Numbered from the stretch's first letter, positions 17,613 through 25,835 are shown. The stretch is DNA of 64,000 bases from Allokutzneria multivorans (GCF_039537405.1 NZ_BAABAL010000019.1:1-64000); one strand, 5' to 3'. Translations and numbers: made by a program. Notes: generated by a model from the sequence alone, not told the origin.

Positions 17613-17883
17613 GCGGTGGCCGAACTCCCTGAATGAGTCATTCAGGGAGTTGAGCGCCCCCAATGGGTCGTTCGGGTACTTCAACGCGCTGAACGGGTCA
17701 TTCAGGGAGTTGAGCGCACCAAACGACCCGTTCAGCTCCCTCAGCGCACCAAACGGGTCGTTCAGGGCTTGGGCGGACTGAACGAGTCGTTGAGCACGTA
17801 CGCGGTGGGGGTGGGGGCGCTCACCTGGGGTTCACGGGGGGCGTGAAAGGCTGCGTGGGTTTCGCGGAGCGAGGGGGTTTGGC
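17613..17883. other. Intergenic region with repeat cluster 2
   Basis: Stretch between hrpA and the lipoprotein gene. Most of it is the 30-bp repeat array at 17627-17779. A GAGGGGG ribosome site precedes the GTG at 17884. Confidence 0.6.
17627..17779. repeat. 30-bp degenerate tandem repeats, cluster 2
   Basis: Five units start at 17631, 17661, 17691, 17721 and 17751 (30, 30, 30, 30, 29 bases), with a partial sixth after 17779. They match the array at 12265-12444. The first edge is a perfect 21-base palindrome at 17627-17647 (CCCTGAATGA, G, TCATTCAGGG), so hairpins are possible after hrpA transcription. Confidence 0.85.
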
Positions 17884-19455
17884 GTGCCACGAGGTAGGGC
17901 CGCTTTCGGCGCCACGGCGGTCGCGCTGGTGGTGGCGACGATCGGCGCCGCGTGCACGGTGGGGCCGTCGAACAGGCCCGCGGTCGTGCACGACGGGGAC
18001 GCCCCGCCCGTGGTCGCTCCCACGCCCGGCAAGCCCCCGCCCGCGGCGGTGCGGCCGCTGGGTGCTCCGGAGGGCGCGAAGCTGAGCTGGTCGGACTGCA
18101 CGAGCCAGACGCGGTTCCGGCTCGGCGCGGCGGCGGGGACGGCGATGCGCTTCGAGTGCGCGCGGGTCAGCAACACCTTGGACTCGCCGAGCAGGCCGGG
18201 CCGGGGCACGACGCGGATCGCGGTGCTGAAGGCCGGGACCGGGCCGGTGCCGCTGGTCGTGGTCAACGACGTCAACGGCGAGCCCGGCACGTTGTTCGCG
18301 GCGCGGTTGGCGCAGCAGCTGGGGCCGGAGGTGATGGGCACCTTCTCCCTCGTCGGCGTCGACCGGCGGGGCACCGGCGAGTCCGAGCACCTCCAGTGCG
18401 TCCCGGAGTCGATCCGGCAGCGGCTGATCGGCTTCGACCCGACGGCCAAGGACTCGACGAAGATCAACGAGCTGTTGGAGGTCGCGCGGGAGGCCTCGCA
18501 GGAGTGCATGCTCGACTTGGACGAGCAGCTGCCCGCGAACGACACCTGGCGCACGGCGTCGGACCTGGAGAAGGTCCGCGAGCTGCTGGGCATGCGGCAC
18601 CTGCACGCGCTCGGCAGCGGCGAGGGCTCGCGCGTGCTGACCGTCTACGCCGAGCGCTACGGCGACAAGGCGGGGCGGTTCGTGCTGGACGGCTCCCCCG
18701 ATCCGACCTCGGACGGGATCGGGCTGGCGCAGGCGAGGGCCGCGGCGACGGAGGCGACGTTCTCGGAGTTCGCAGACGACTGCGTCAAGCGGGGCTGCTC
18801 GCTGGGCTCGGATCCGAAGAAGTCGGTGAACGACCTGGTCGCCAAGCTCGCCGAGAAGTCGCTGACCAGCTCGGACGGGCTCGCGGTGACCGGCGGCTCG
18901 GTGATGTTCGCGCTGACGGAGTCACTGGGCGAGCGCTCGTCGTGGCCCGCGCTCGGTGACGCGCTGGCCAAGGCCGCCTCGGGCGACGCCGGGCCGGTCG
19001 CGGCGCTGCTGGCGCCCGTGATCAAGAACAAGAGCACGGTGGGCGCGCGCTTCGACGGGTCGATGATCACCGCGTGCAACGACACCACGGTGCGCATCCC
19101 GCCGGACCGCGCGGCGCAGCTGATCAAGGAGTGGGGCGCGAAGAGCCCGCTGTTCGGGCCGGTGTTCAGCCAGCGGCTGATGTGGTGCGGACCGTGGCCG
19201 GTGCCGAGCCAGCCACTGCCGCCGGTGCGGGGGGCCAACGCCGGGCCGATGGTGGTGCTCACGACCGCGACGGACCCGATGACCCCGCCGGAGGGCACGA
19301 AGCGGACCGCGGAGCAGCTGCCCGGGGCGTCGCTGGTGACCTGGCAGAGCAACGGGCACGGAGCGCTGACCGGCAGCGGGTGCGTTGCGACCGCGCTGAA
19401 GGACTACCTGGTGGACGGGAAGATGCCCGCGAACGCGACGGTGTGCCCGCCGTAG
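17884..19455 (+). CDS. TAP-like alpha/beta-hydrolase-fold lipoprotein, nucleophile missing
   Basis: Secreted 523-residue protein of the actinobacterial tripeptidyl-aminopeptidase-like family. The N-terminus (MPRGRAAFG, then a hydrophobic run ending GAAC, Cys24) looks like a lipoprotein signal, although Gly at -3 is unusual. A Pro-rich linker follows. The C-terminal TAP region keeps the acid in DPMTP and the His in NGHGAL. At the nucleophile elbow, where relatives have GYSYGT, this protein reads GSGEGS, so the catalytic Ser position is Gly. The VLDGSPDPTS segment after it fixes the alignment. It may be a non-enzymatic binding protein. The start is GTG with GAGGGGG upstream. Confidence 0.8.
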   Translation: MPRGRAAFGATAVALVVATIGAACTVGPSNRPAVVHDGDAPPVVAPTPGKPPPAAVRPLGAPEGAKLSWSDCTSQTRFRLGAAAGTAMRFECARVSNTLDSPSRPGRGTTRIAVLKAGTGPVPLVVVNDVNGEPGTLFAARLAQQLGPEVMGTFSLVGVDRRGTGESEHLQCVPESIRQRLIGFDPTAKDSTKINELLEVAREASQECMLDLDEQLPANDTWRTASDLEKVRELLGMRHLHALGSGEGSRVLTVYAERYGDKAGRFVLDGSPDPTSDGIGLAQARAAATEATFSEFADDCVKRGCSLGSDPKKSVNDLVAKLAEKSLTSSDGLAVTGGSVMFALTESLGERSSWPALGDALAKAASGDAGPVAALLAPVIKNKSTVGARFDGSMITACNDTTVRIPPDRAAQLIKEWGAKSPLFGPVFSQRLMWCGPWPVPSQPLPPVRGANAGPMVVLTTATDPMTPPEGTKRTAEQLPGASLVTWQSNGHGALTGSGCVATALKDYLVDGKMPANATVCPP

Positions 19456-19475
19456 AAGGCCGACGGGCACACCGT
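19438..19475. terminator. Bidirectional hairpin terminator
   Basis: Perfect 12-bp arms (19438-19449 and 19464-19475) with a 14-base loop, overlapping the last codons of the lipoprotein gene. It lies between that gene and the converging miniprotein gene and could serve both. Confidence 0.7.
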
Positions 19476-19504
19476 GTCTCTTCGCGGTCCAGCCGCGTCA
19501 GTGG

Positions 19505-19588
19505 CTAGCAGCCGCCGCAGCAACCACAGCCAGGACCCGTGCAGGTGCTGCAGCAGCTGCAGCCGCCGGCGGCCGACATCTCTTCCAT
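19505..19588 (-). CDS. Cys-rich 27-residue miniprotein (metallothionein-like or peptide precursor)
   Basis: A gene too short for routine calling. The minus strand has a strong GGAGG six bases before an ATG at 19588 and a 27-residue frame ending in TAG at 19505. After MEEMSAAGG, the product is an exact internal duplication: CxCCxxC, TGPG, CxCCxxC. That gives eight cysteines in the last 18 residues, with the last one C-terminal. The pattern fits a thiolate cluster for Zn, Cu or Cd. A modified peptide is less likely, because the leader would be only nine residues and no modifying enzyme is adjacent. An in-frame Met at position 4 is an alternative start. A 16-bp palindrome lies upstream. Confidence 0.65.
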   Translation of the reverse strand: MEEMSAAGGCSCCSTCTGPGCGCCGGC

Positions 19589-19631
19589 TGCGTACCTCCA
19601 CGCTCGTGGGAGCCCCGGAAGCACCAACGGT

Positions 19632-19647
19632 ATGCGTGATCACGCAT
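19632..19647. promoter_or_regulatory. Perfect 16-bp palindrome, candidate operator
   Basis: ATGCGTGATCACGCAT is its own reverse complement. It lies 44-59 bases upstream of the Cys-rich miniprotein start and 92 bases before the HdeD-like start on the other strand, so a regulator here could act on either. The cognate regulator is unknown. Confidence 0.5.
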
Positions 19648-19738
19648 GGGTCGACACCGCCGCCCGACTGACAGCTCTCCCCTGGTGGGGTGAGCACTCC
19701 GAGTGGCAGCGGTAGCACTCCGGGTTGACCATGAGCGC

Positions 19739-20326
19739 ATGGGTGATTTCCTGCTGCGTCGATGGTGGCTCGTGGTCGTGCGCGGGGTGGCCGCGATCCT
19801 GTTCGGGGTCGTCGCGCTCGCCTGGCCCGGCATCACGGTGTTGGCGCTGGTGACACTGTTCGGCGTCTACGCGTTCGTCGACGGCGTTGTGGCCGTCGCG
19901 GTGGCGCTCGCCGACAAGGTGGCGCCCTCCGCCGACCGGGCGATGACCGGGCTGCTCGGCGTGGTGAGCCTGGTGGCGGGCATCGTGGCGGTGACCCTTC
20001 CGGAGATCACCGCGCTCACGTTGCTCTACGTGATCGCGGCGTGGTCGGTGCTGGCGGGCGTGCTCCAGATCGGTGTCGCGTGGCGGCTGCGGAAGGTCCT
20101 CGCCAGGGAGTGGCTGCTGTTCGTCAGCGGCGGCCTGTCCCTCGCGCTCGGCCTGGCGCTGTTCATCAGCCCCGGCGAAGGCGCGATCGCGCTGGTCGTC
20201 ACGATCGCGGCCTTCGCGCTGCTGTGGGGCATCGTGCTCACACTGGTCGGGATCAGGCTGCGGACCATCGGCAAGCGCCTCGCCGCCGAGGCGGAGCTGG
20301 CCGAGGGCACGACCGCCGCGCTCTGA
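19739..20326 (+). CDS. HdeD/DUF308-family membrane protein
   Basis: Integral membrane protein of 195 residues with six hydrophobic segments in three pairs (beginning WWLVVVRGVAAILFGVVALAWPG). The pairs are separated by short charged loops such as the WRLRKVLAREW stretch. This is the DUF308/HdeD pattern. HdeD of E. coli is linked to acid resistance, but the role here is unknown. The ATG at 19739 is preferred to the upstream GTG at 19703 because it begins at the usual MGDFLLRRWW; no clear ribosome site is seen. Confidence 0.75.
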   Translation: MGDFLLRRWWLVVVRGVAAILFGVVALAWPGITVLALVTLFGVYAFVDGVVAVAVALADKVAPSADRAMTGLLGVVSLVAGIVAVTLPEITALTLLYVIAAWSVLAGVLQIGVAWRLRKVLAREWLLFVSGGLSLALGLALFISPGEGAIALVVTIAAFALLWGIVLTLVGIRLRTIGKRLAAEAELAEGTTAAL

Positions 20327-20330
20327 GCTA

Positions 20331-21179
20331 CTACTTCTTGAGCAGGTCGGCGATGTAGTCGGTGACCGGTCGCGTCGGGTGGCCGATGAGCGCGCTCAGC
20401 ACGCCAGGGGTGTGGTCGAGGACCCCGCCCTTGGCGATGTTGGCGTCCACGTCGGCGAACACCGCCGCGACCGGCTCCGGGAAGCCCGCGCCGGTCAGCC
20501 GCGCGATGTGCTCCTCGGTGGTGAGGTTGCGGTAGGCCACCGGCTTGCCTGACACGCGGGCGATCTCGTGGGTCAGCTCCGCGAAGGACCAGGCGGTGTC
20601 GCCGGAGAGCTCGTAGATCTTGTCGTCGTGGCCGTCCGTGGTCAGCACGACCGCCGCGGCCTCGGCGTAGTCGGAGCGCGCGGCACTGGACACGCGGCCC
20701 TCGCCCGCACTGCCGCTGATCTCGCCGGACTCGACCGCGCCGGCGATGTCGTGCGCGTAGTTCTCGTGGTACCAGCCGTTGCGCAGGATCGTGTAGGTCA
20801 GCCCGGACGCGAGCAGGGCCTCCTCGGTGGCCTTGTGCTCCTCGGCGAGCGCCATCCGGCCCGAGTCCGCGAACGGGGCGCTGGTGTAGACGAGCCTGCG
20901 GACGCCCGCCTTCACGGCGGCCTTGATCGCGTTGGTGTGCTGCTCGGCGCGCTTGCCGAACTCGTTGCCGGAGATCAGCAGGACCACGTCGGCGCCGGCG
21001 AAGGCCCGTTCCAGGCTCGCCGGGTCGCCGTAGTCGGCCGCGCGCGCCTGGACGCCGAGCTCCTGCGCCTTCTCCGGGCTGCGGACGGCGGCGACGACCT
21101 GGTCGGCGGGGACGCGCTGGAGCAGGGACTCGACGACCAGTGCGCCGAGCCCGCCGGTGGCTCCGGTGATGACGATCAT
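20331..21179 (-). CDS. NmrA/QorB-like NAD(P)-binding quinone oxidoreductase
   Basis: Atypical short-chain dehydrogenase of 282 residues. It begins with the dinucleotide motif MIVITGATGGLGALV and has VVLLISG, VYTSAPFADSG and YTILRNGWYHENY segments like E. coli QorB (YtfG), an NADPH:quinone reductase. The ATG at 21179 has GGAG seven bases upstream. It is divergent from an HxlR regulator, the same arrangement as ytfG-ytfH in E. coli, so the pair probably answers to quinone or electrophile stress. Confidence 0.82.
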   Translation of the reverse strand: MIVITGATGGLGALVVESLLQRVPADQVVAAVRSPEKAQELGVQARAADYGDPASLERAFAGADVVLLISGNEFGKRAEQHTNAIKAAVKAGVRRLVYTSAPFADSGRMALAEEHKATEEALLASGLTYTILRNGWYHENYAHDIAGAVESGEISGSAGEGRVSSAARSDYAEAAAVVLTTDGHDDKIYELSGDTAWSFAELTHEIARVSGKPVAYRNLTTEEHIARLTGAGFPEPVAAVFADVDANIAKGGVLDHTPGVLSALIGHPTRPVTDYIADLLKK

Positions 21180-21233
21180 GAGAGGTCTCCTCGCCGTGCG
21201 GCGCGGGCCGTCCCCGCGCTCACCAACGAGCTT

Positions 21234-21271
21234 GTACTAACTTTTGGTTAGCGCCAACTGGTAGTTAGTAC
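21234..21271. promoter_or_regulatory. Operator-like inverted repeat between qorB-like and hxlR genes
   Basis: GTACTAAC (21234-21241) and GTTAGTAC (21264-21271) are perfect inverted arms 22 bases apart. An inner pair TTGG/CCAA is centred in the same interval. The layout fits a dimeric HxlR regulator bound between divergent promoters. Confidence 0.7.
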
Positions 21272-21307
21272 TGTCACATTCGGTTGTGCTGCGTGCGGGG
21301 TACTGTC

Positions 21308-21691
21308 ATGGGCATGGACGCCCACCAGCAGCTGCTCGCCGACGTCTTCGACCGGGCGTGCCCGTCGCGGGACGCGCTGGAGCACGTCACCGGGCGCTGG
21401 GGAATCCTGGCGATGGTGGCGCTGACCGAGGGCACGTTCCGGTTCAACGCACTGCGCCGCAAGGTCGACGGGATCAGCGAGAAGATGCTGTCGCAGACGC
21501 TGCAAGCGTTGGAGCGCGACGGTTTCGTGCGCCGCGAGGCCCAGCCGGTGATCCCGCCGAAGGTCGAGTACAGCCTGACCCCGCTCGGCGCGGAGACCGC
21601 GGAGAAGGTGTTCGCGCTCGTCGAGTTCGTCGAGGAGCGGCTGCCCGAGGTGATGGAAGCGCGCAAGGCCTACGACGCGGCGAAGGGCTGA
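21308..21691 (+). CDS. HxlR-family transcriptional regulator
   Basis: Winged-helix regulator of 127 residues. It shows the HxlR pattern: CPSRDALEHVTGRWGILAMVAL, then RFNALRRKVDGISEKMLSQTLQALERDGFVRR and the VEYSLTPLG wing. The early Cys in CPSR is the redox-sensing position in several family members. It is read away from the QorB-like gene and probably controls both. Confidence 0.88.
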   Translation: MGMDAHQQLLADVFDRACPSRDALEHVTGRWGILAMVALTEGTFRFNALRRKVDGISEKMLSQTLQALERDGFVRREAQPVIPPKVEYSLTPLGAETAEKVFALVEFVEERLPEVMEARKAYDAAKG

Positions 21692-21714
21692 GGCGCCAGG
21701 CCCCAGCCCTTCTG

Positions 21715-22221
21715 TCAGCGCTCCCAGGAGGAGAAGCTCCGGAAGCCGTAGAGCAGCGGATCGTCCTCGCGCTGGCCGACGTCGACGACCTTGCCGATGA
21801 CGATCGCGTGGTCCTCCACGACGTGCAGTCCGGCGACGACGCATTCGGCGGTGGCGAAGGCGTCCTCGACCAGCAGTGGCGCGCCGACCTCGGCCGACGG
21901 CCGCCACGGCAGGCGGGTGAAGCGCTCCGGCGCAGCCGAGGAGAACAGCTCCGCCGCGCGCTTTCCGTTGGTGTGCAACAGGTTCACCGCGAAGCCGCCG
22001 CTGTCCCGCACCGCCGCGAGCGTGCCGCTGCGCAGGTTGAGGCACACCAGCAGCGTCGGAGGGTCGGCCGCGACGCTGGTCAGCGACGTGCACGTCATCC
22101 CGTGCGGCGCGCCGTCGGCGTCGAGCGCGGTGATGACCGAGACGCCGGTGGGGAAGGCGCTCATCAGGTCGCGGAAGCCCTGGACCGCCGTGACGTCGCG
22201 GGAGACCGGTGCGGCTGTCAC
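21715..22221 (-). CDS. Flavin reductase, partner of the tryptophan halogenase
   Basis: NAD(P)H:flavin reductase of the FMN-binding split-barrel family, 168 residues. Family marks are FPTGVSVITA near the N-terminus, MTCTSLTSVAADPP, and FAVNLLHTNG. It supplies FADH2 to the flavin-dependent halogenase whose gene ends 3 bp upstream. The start is a GTG at 22221. It marks the left end of the peptide cluster. Confidence 0.92.
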   Translation of the reverse strand: MTAAPVSRDVTAVQGFRDLMSAFPTGVSVITALDADGAPHGMTCTSLTSVAADPPTLLVCLNLRSGTLAAVRDSGGFAVNLLHTNGKRAAELFSSAAPERFTRLPWRPSAEVGAPLLVEDAFATAECVVAGLHVVEDHAIVIGKVVDVGQREDDPLLYGFRSFSSWER

Positions 22222-22224
22222 GGC

Positions 22225-23769
22225 TCAGCCGTTGATCGAGTCGATGTACTCGTAGCAGGTGGGCAGGTTCTCCACCAGCTCCTGGGCCTCCGCCGCCAGC
22301 CGCGCGAGCTCGGCCCTGGCGTTGGCCGGGTCGACGTGCGCGAGCGCGGGGCGGGGGCGCTGCGGTTCGAGGCCGAGCCCGAGGGTCATCGTGATCCACG
22401 AGTAGGACTCGAAGCCGTGGTAGTGCGGGTACATCGCGGACTCGTCGATGAGCAGCGAGCGCGCGTGCTCCAGCCGGGGAGCCAGGCCCGAGGGGATCGC
22501 CCGGATCTTGGTCTCCTTCCAGTACGGGGTGTCGTCGCGCTCGGTGGCCCGGTAGTGCAGGACCAGGAACTCCTTCACACCGTCGATGACGTGGGCGACC
22601 TTGGTGTTGTAGGCATCGGCCAGGCCCGGGTCCCAGTGCTCGTCGGGGAAGTGCTTCACCAGCTGCTCGATCCCGTGCTGGATGAAGAAGATGCCGGTGG
22701 ACTCCAGCGGCTCGACGAAGCCCGAGGACAGGCCGATCGCCACCACGTTGTTCACCCACGAGCGCTGGTTGCGGCCGATGCGCATGCGGATGTGGTTGGC
22801 CTCCAGGTCATCGCGGCCCGGGGCGACCTTCTCGCGCAGCGTGCGCTCGGCCTCCTCCGGCGAGCAGAACTCGTCGGAGTACACGTAGCCGTGGCCGTTG
22901 CGCTGGTGCAGCGGGATCGTCCAGATCCACCCCGCGTCCATCGCGGTCGCCGTGGTGTAGGGCTGCATCGTCTTGGCCAGCTCGCCCTCGCGCGGCACCC
23001 GCAGCGCCACCGCGCGGTTGTTCGGCAGAACGTCCTGGAAGGACTCGAACTGCTCGCCCAGCGTCTGGTTGATCAGCACGCCCCGGAAGCCCGTGCAGTC
23101 GACGAAGAGGTCACCGTTCAGGTCGCCGCACTCGCGGGTCTTGACGTGGCTGACCCACCCGCGCGCGTCCTGACCGATCTCCACCACGTCGTCGATCACG
23201 TGCTTGACGCCGCGCTCGGCGCCGAACTTCGCCAGGAACTTGGCGAGCAGGTCGGCGTCGAAGTGGTAGGCGTAGGGGAACTGCGCGCGCTGTTCGTCCA
23301 AAGTGGACCGTCCGAGCGAACCGTCCAGGTTGGACACGAACAGCGATCCGTCGAGCAGGCGCGGCGAGAGGTTGTTCTCGCACATCGTCGGCGTGAGGTA
23401 GATCTGGCGGTCGAAGTCCTCGCCGCGATCACCGAGCTGCAACCACCAGTCGGCCAGGGTGAAGCCGTCCGCGACGCGCAGCCGCTCGAAGGGGTGGTAG
23501 AAGTGGTGGCCCTTGCGGCGCCAGTCCTGGAACCGGATCGCGAGCTTGTAGGAGGCCGAGCACTCCGGCATCCACTCGCGCTCGTCGAGGCCGAGGTAGT
23601 CGAAGAAGTGCCGCACCGTCGAGAACGTGGCCTCGCCGACGCCGATCGTGCCGACGCGCTTGGACTCCACCAGCGTCACCTCGACGCGGTCGCCGAACGC
23701 CTCCTTCAGGTACGTGGCTGTCATCCAGCCCGCCGTGCCACCGCCAACAATGACCACTGACTTGATCAC
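22225..23769 (-). CDS. Flavin-dependent tryptophan halogenase
   Basis: FADH2-dependent halogenase of 514 residues that chlorinates tryptophan through HOCl. The FAD motif GGGTAGW is at the N-terminus and the halogenase signature GWIWTIP in the middle. SYKLAIRF contains the lysine equivalent to Lys79 of PrnA, and FVEPLESTGIFF the active-site glutamate. The GHHFYHPFE segment recalls 5-/6-halogenases more than the 7-halogenase PrnA, but regioselectivity is not certain. The GTG at 23769 has GAGGAG seven bases upstream and a cluster-type promoter at 23806-23848. Confidence 0.95.
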   Translation of the reverse strand: MIKSVVIVGGGTAGWMTATYLKEAFGDRVEVTLVESKRVGTIGVGEATFSTVRHFFDYLGLDEREWMPECSASYKLAIRFQDWRRKGHHFYHPFERLRVADGFTLADWWLQLGDRGEDFDRQIYLTPTMCENNLSPRLLDGSLFVSNLDGSLGRSTLDEQRAQFPYAYHFDADLLAKFLAKFGAERGVKHVIDDVVEIGQDARGWVSHVKTRECGDLNGDLFVDCTGFRGVLINQTLGEQFESFQDVLPNNRAVALRVPREGELAKTMQPYTTATAMDAGWIWTIPLHQRNGHGYVYSDEFCSPEEAERTLREKVAPGRDDLEANHIRMRIGRNQRSWVNNVVAIGLSSGFVEPLESTGIFFIQHGIEQLVKHFPDEHWDPGLADAYNTKVAHVIDGVKEFLVLHYRATERDDTPYWKETKIRAIPSGLAPRLEHARSLLIDESAMYPHYHGFESYSWITMTLGLGLEPQRPRPALAHVDPANARAELARLAAEAQELVENLPTCYEYIDSING

Positions 23770-23805
23770 ACCAACGCTCCTCGGGATCGTCCGGCCTGCG
23801 GATCG

Positions 23806-23848
23806 ACCGTAGGCGGCGGTTCTTTCAGCTCGTTATCACGCGGGCTAG
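23806..23848 (-). promoter_or_regulatory. SARP-type promoter A (halogenase operon)
   Basis: Minus strand: GATAAC (23837-23832) and a weaker GAAAGA (23826-23821), 11 bp apart, then 9 bases and the -10 box TACGGT (23811-23806). A still weaker CTAGCC lies another 11 bp upstream. Predicted leader about 30 bases. Confidence 0.65.
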
Positions 23849-24831
23849 TCGACGAGGACGTAGCCGTCGCCGGGGCGGGATGCGCGGGAGCGGCGGAGCC
23901 CGGTCAGGGAGAAAGTCCTTTGCAGCCAACGGTCCTGGCCGTCGTAGCGCGGAGTGAAGGCCGTGCGGCCGTGGACGGTCACGTGGTTGTCCACGATCGC
24001 GAGATCCCCGGGCGTCAACGCGGAGCTGGTCGCGGTCTGCTCGAACAGCTCGCCCAGCTCCACCAAAGCGGCCGAACCCGCCTCGGTCTGCGGCTGTGTG
24101 GCGGCGAAATCCACGCGCAGATCGGGGTCTTCAGGGGCGCCGGTGAGCACCGCGTGCGCGACGGGAGCGTTGCCGTCACCGAAGGACGGTGGGGCCGCCG
24201 TGATGAATTCGGGGCGGGACAGCGCATCGCGGCTACGCGGGCTGAGCAGGTCGAGCACCTGGCGGACGCACGCGGTGCGCAGGCCCGCGATGCCCTCGTG
24301 GTCGGAGCGCAGGCACAGCAACATGACGTAGTCGGGGCGGTGCTCGTGGAAGGCGTTCTCGTTGTGGAAGGACAGCAGCACCGAACCCGCGTTGCCCTGG
24401 AAGGTCTCCTTGCCCGGCACGGGAACGACGTCCTGCACGAGCGCGCCGGTCTTCTCCGGCAGGAACGCGGCGGGGTCGCCGAGGCCCGAAGCGATCATCG
24501 CGAGGACGGCCGCGCCAACGGTTGCCTTGCGCTGCACGGAACCCGCGACCATCGGCGTGGCACCGAGGGTGTCCAGGCCGACCGGGAGGCCGCGCAGCAG
24601 GAGTGTCCCTTGTGGACCGGAGTCCCGGCGGAAGCGGCGGACCGACCTGCGCACGGAGACGGGGAGCTCGTCCCACGCCTCCCGCGCGGCCACCACCCAC
24701 TTGGGGTCGTCGATCACACCGTCGGCGACGTCGAGAAGGCCGAGGGCGATCTCGGTCACGGCGGCGGCGTCGGTTTCGCTCAGCGACACCACGTTCGGCG
24801 TCGCACTCCTGACATAAGTGGTCACGGTCAT
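23845..24831 (-). CDS. VioC/AsnO-family Fe(II)/2-oxoglutarate amino-acid hydroxylase
   Basis: Clavaminate-synthase-like oxygenase of 328 residues. The metal triad is visible: HxE in LLSFHNENAFHEHRPDYVML and the distal His in VDNHVTVHGRTAF, with the 2-oxoglutarate Arg in DRWLQRTFSL. The family hydroxylates free amino acids at the beta carbon: VioC acts on Arg, AsnO on Asn. The segments around the metal look closer to the VioC side, but I cannot fix the substrate. Asn (second NRPS module) and an Arg-like residue (last module) are both plausible. It overlaps the upstream SbnA-like gene by four bases and ends the five-gene operon. Confidence 0.85.
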   Translation of the reverse strand: MTVTTYVRSATPNVVSLSETDAAAVTEIALGLLDVADGVIDDPKWVVAAREAWDELPVSVRRSVRRFRRDSGPQGTLLLRGLPVGLDTLGATPMVAGSVQRKATVGAAVLAMIASGLGDPAAFLPEKTGALVQDVVPVPGKETFQGNAGSVLLSFHNENAFHEHRPDYVMLLCLRSDHEGIAGLRTACVRQVLDLLSPRSRDALSRPEFITAAPPSFGDGNAPVAHAVLTGAPEDPDLRVDFAATQPQTEAGSAALVELGELFEQTATSSALTPGDLAIVDNHVTVHGRTAFTPRYDGQDRWLQRTFSLTGLRRSRASRPGDGYVLVD

Positions 24832-25835
24832 CGCGCACTACCCATCGATTGCAGCATCGTCACCGTCTCCTCGTGGTCGAGGTCGAGCGCGTCGGGGCCG
24901 TAGATCTCCTCGACCCAACCGCGCTGGTACACCGAGTCCAGGTACCGCTCCCCCAGGTCGGGAGCGATCGCCACGGCGGTCGGATCACCGCCGGGCGCGA
25001 ACTCCGCCAGCCAGCGCAGCGCGCCGCTGACCACGGTCCCGGTGGACCCGCCGAACAGAAAACCCTTGCGGGCGAGGCGGTGGCACGCCCGGACGGTGTC
25101 GACCTCCGGGACGTGCACGACATCGTCCACATAGGACACATCGAGCAGTGGTGGGCGAACCCCCGTGCCCAGGCCGGGAATCATCCTGGGCGCGGCGGGG
25201 CCCCCGAAGGTCACCGAGCCCGCGGCGTCGACCGCGACGATGGTGACCCGGGGGTGGTGCTCCTTGAAGTAGCGCGCGCAGCCCATCAGGGTTCCCGTCG
25301 TCCCCGCGCCGAGGAAGAGCACGTCCAGGTCGGGGAAGTTGCGGGCGATGGACGGCGCGGTCCAGCGGTAGTGGGCCTTCCAGTTCGCCGGATTGGTGTA
25401 CTGGTTGAGCCACAGGTAGCGGCCGTCGGACGCGCACAGCTCGCGCACGTAGCGCAGGCGCGCCGCGAGGAACCCGCCGTCCGCGTCGGGCTCGACGATC
25501 GTGTGCACGCGGCTGCCGAGGGTCTCGATCAGCCGCTTGGTGGCGAGGTTGCAGCGCGCGTCGGTCACGCACAGGAACTCGTACCCCTTGCTGGCGGCCA
25601 GGATGCTCAGCGCGACGCCGAGGTTGCCGGAGGAGGACTCGACCAGGACCGTGCCGGGTCGCAGCACACCGCTGCGCTCGGCCGCCTCGACCATCTCCCT
25701 GGCGGCCTTGAGCTTGATCGAGCCCGCGAAGTTGAAGCCCTCGCACTTGAGGTAGAGACTGCGGCCGAAGGTCGCCGCCAGGTCGACGAAAAGGTCGTCC
25801 TCGTGGAAGTCCTCCGGCTCGGAGATGATCGGCAC
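24828..25835 (-). CDS. SbnA-like N-(2-amino-2-carboxyethyl)-L-glutamate synthase
   Basis: PLP-dependent cysteine-synthase-fold enzyme, about 335 residues. In the SbnA route it joins O-phosphoserine and glutamate. The PLP lysine lies in FAGSIKLKAA, followed by ESSSGNLGVALS and the phosphate-binding GAGTTGTLMG. The GTG at 25835 is preferred because GAGGAGG lies eight bases upstream; a GTG at 25844 directly abuts that site. With the SbnB-like neighbour it should make L-2,3-diaminopropionate for the NRPS. Confidence 0.9.
   Translation of the reverse strand: MPIISEPEDFHEDDLFVDLAATFGRSLYLKCEGFNFAGSIKLKAAREMVEAAERSGVLRPGTVLVESSSGNLGVALSILAASKGYEFLCVTDARCNLATKRLIETLGSRVHTIVEPDADGGFLAARLRYVRELCASDGRYLWLNQYTNPANWKAHYRWTAPSIARNFPDLDVLFLGAGTTGTLMGCARYFKEHHPRVTIVAVDAAGSVTFGGPAAPRMIPGLGTGVRPPLLDVSYVDDVVHVPEVDTVRACHRLARKGFLFGGSTGTVVSGALRWLAEFAPGGDPTAVAIAPDLGERYLDSVYQRGWVEEIYGPDALDLDHEETVTMLQSMGSAR

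Noticed and set aside
13347..17684. 1445-residue minus-strand frame opposite hrpA
   Set aside because: Shadow of hrpA third positions; low-complexity R/L/V/Q sequence without any recognisable domain.
19505..19588. Thiopeptide or lanthipeptide precursor
   Set aside because: The segment before the first Cys is only nine residues and there are no cyclodehydratase, dehydratase or radical-SAM genes nearby. A metal-binding role is more likely, though not proven.
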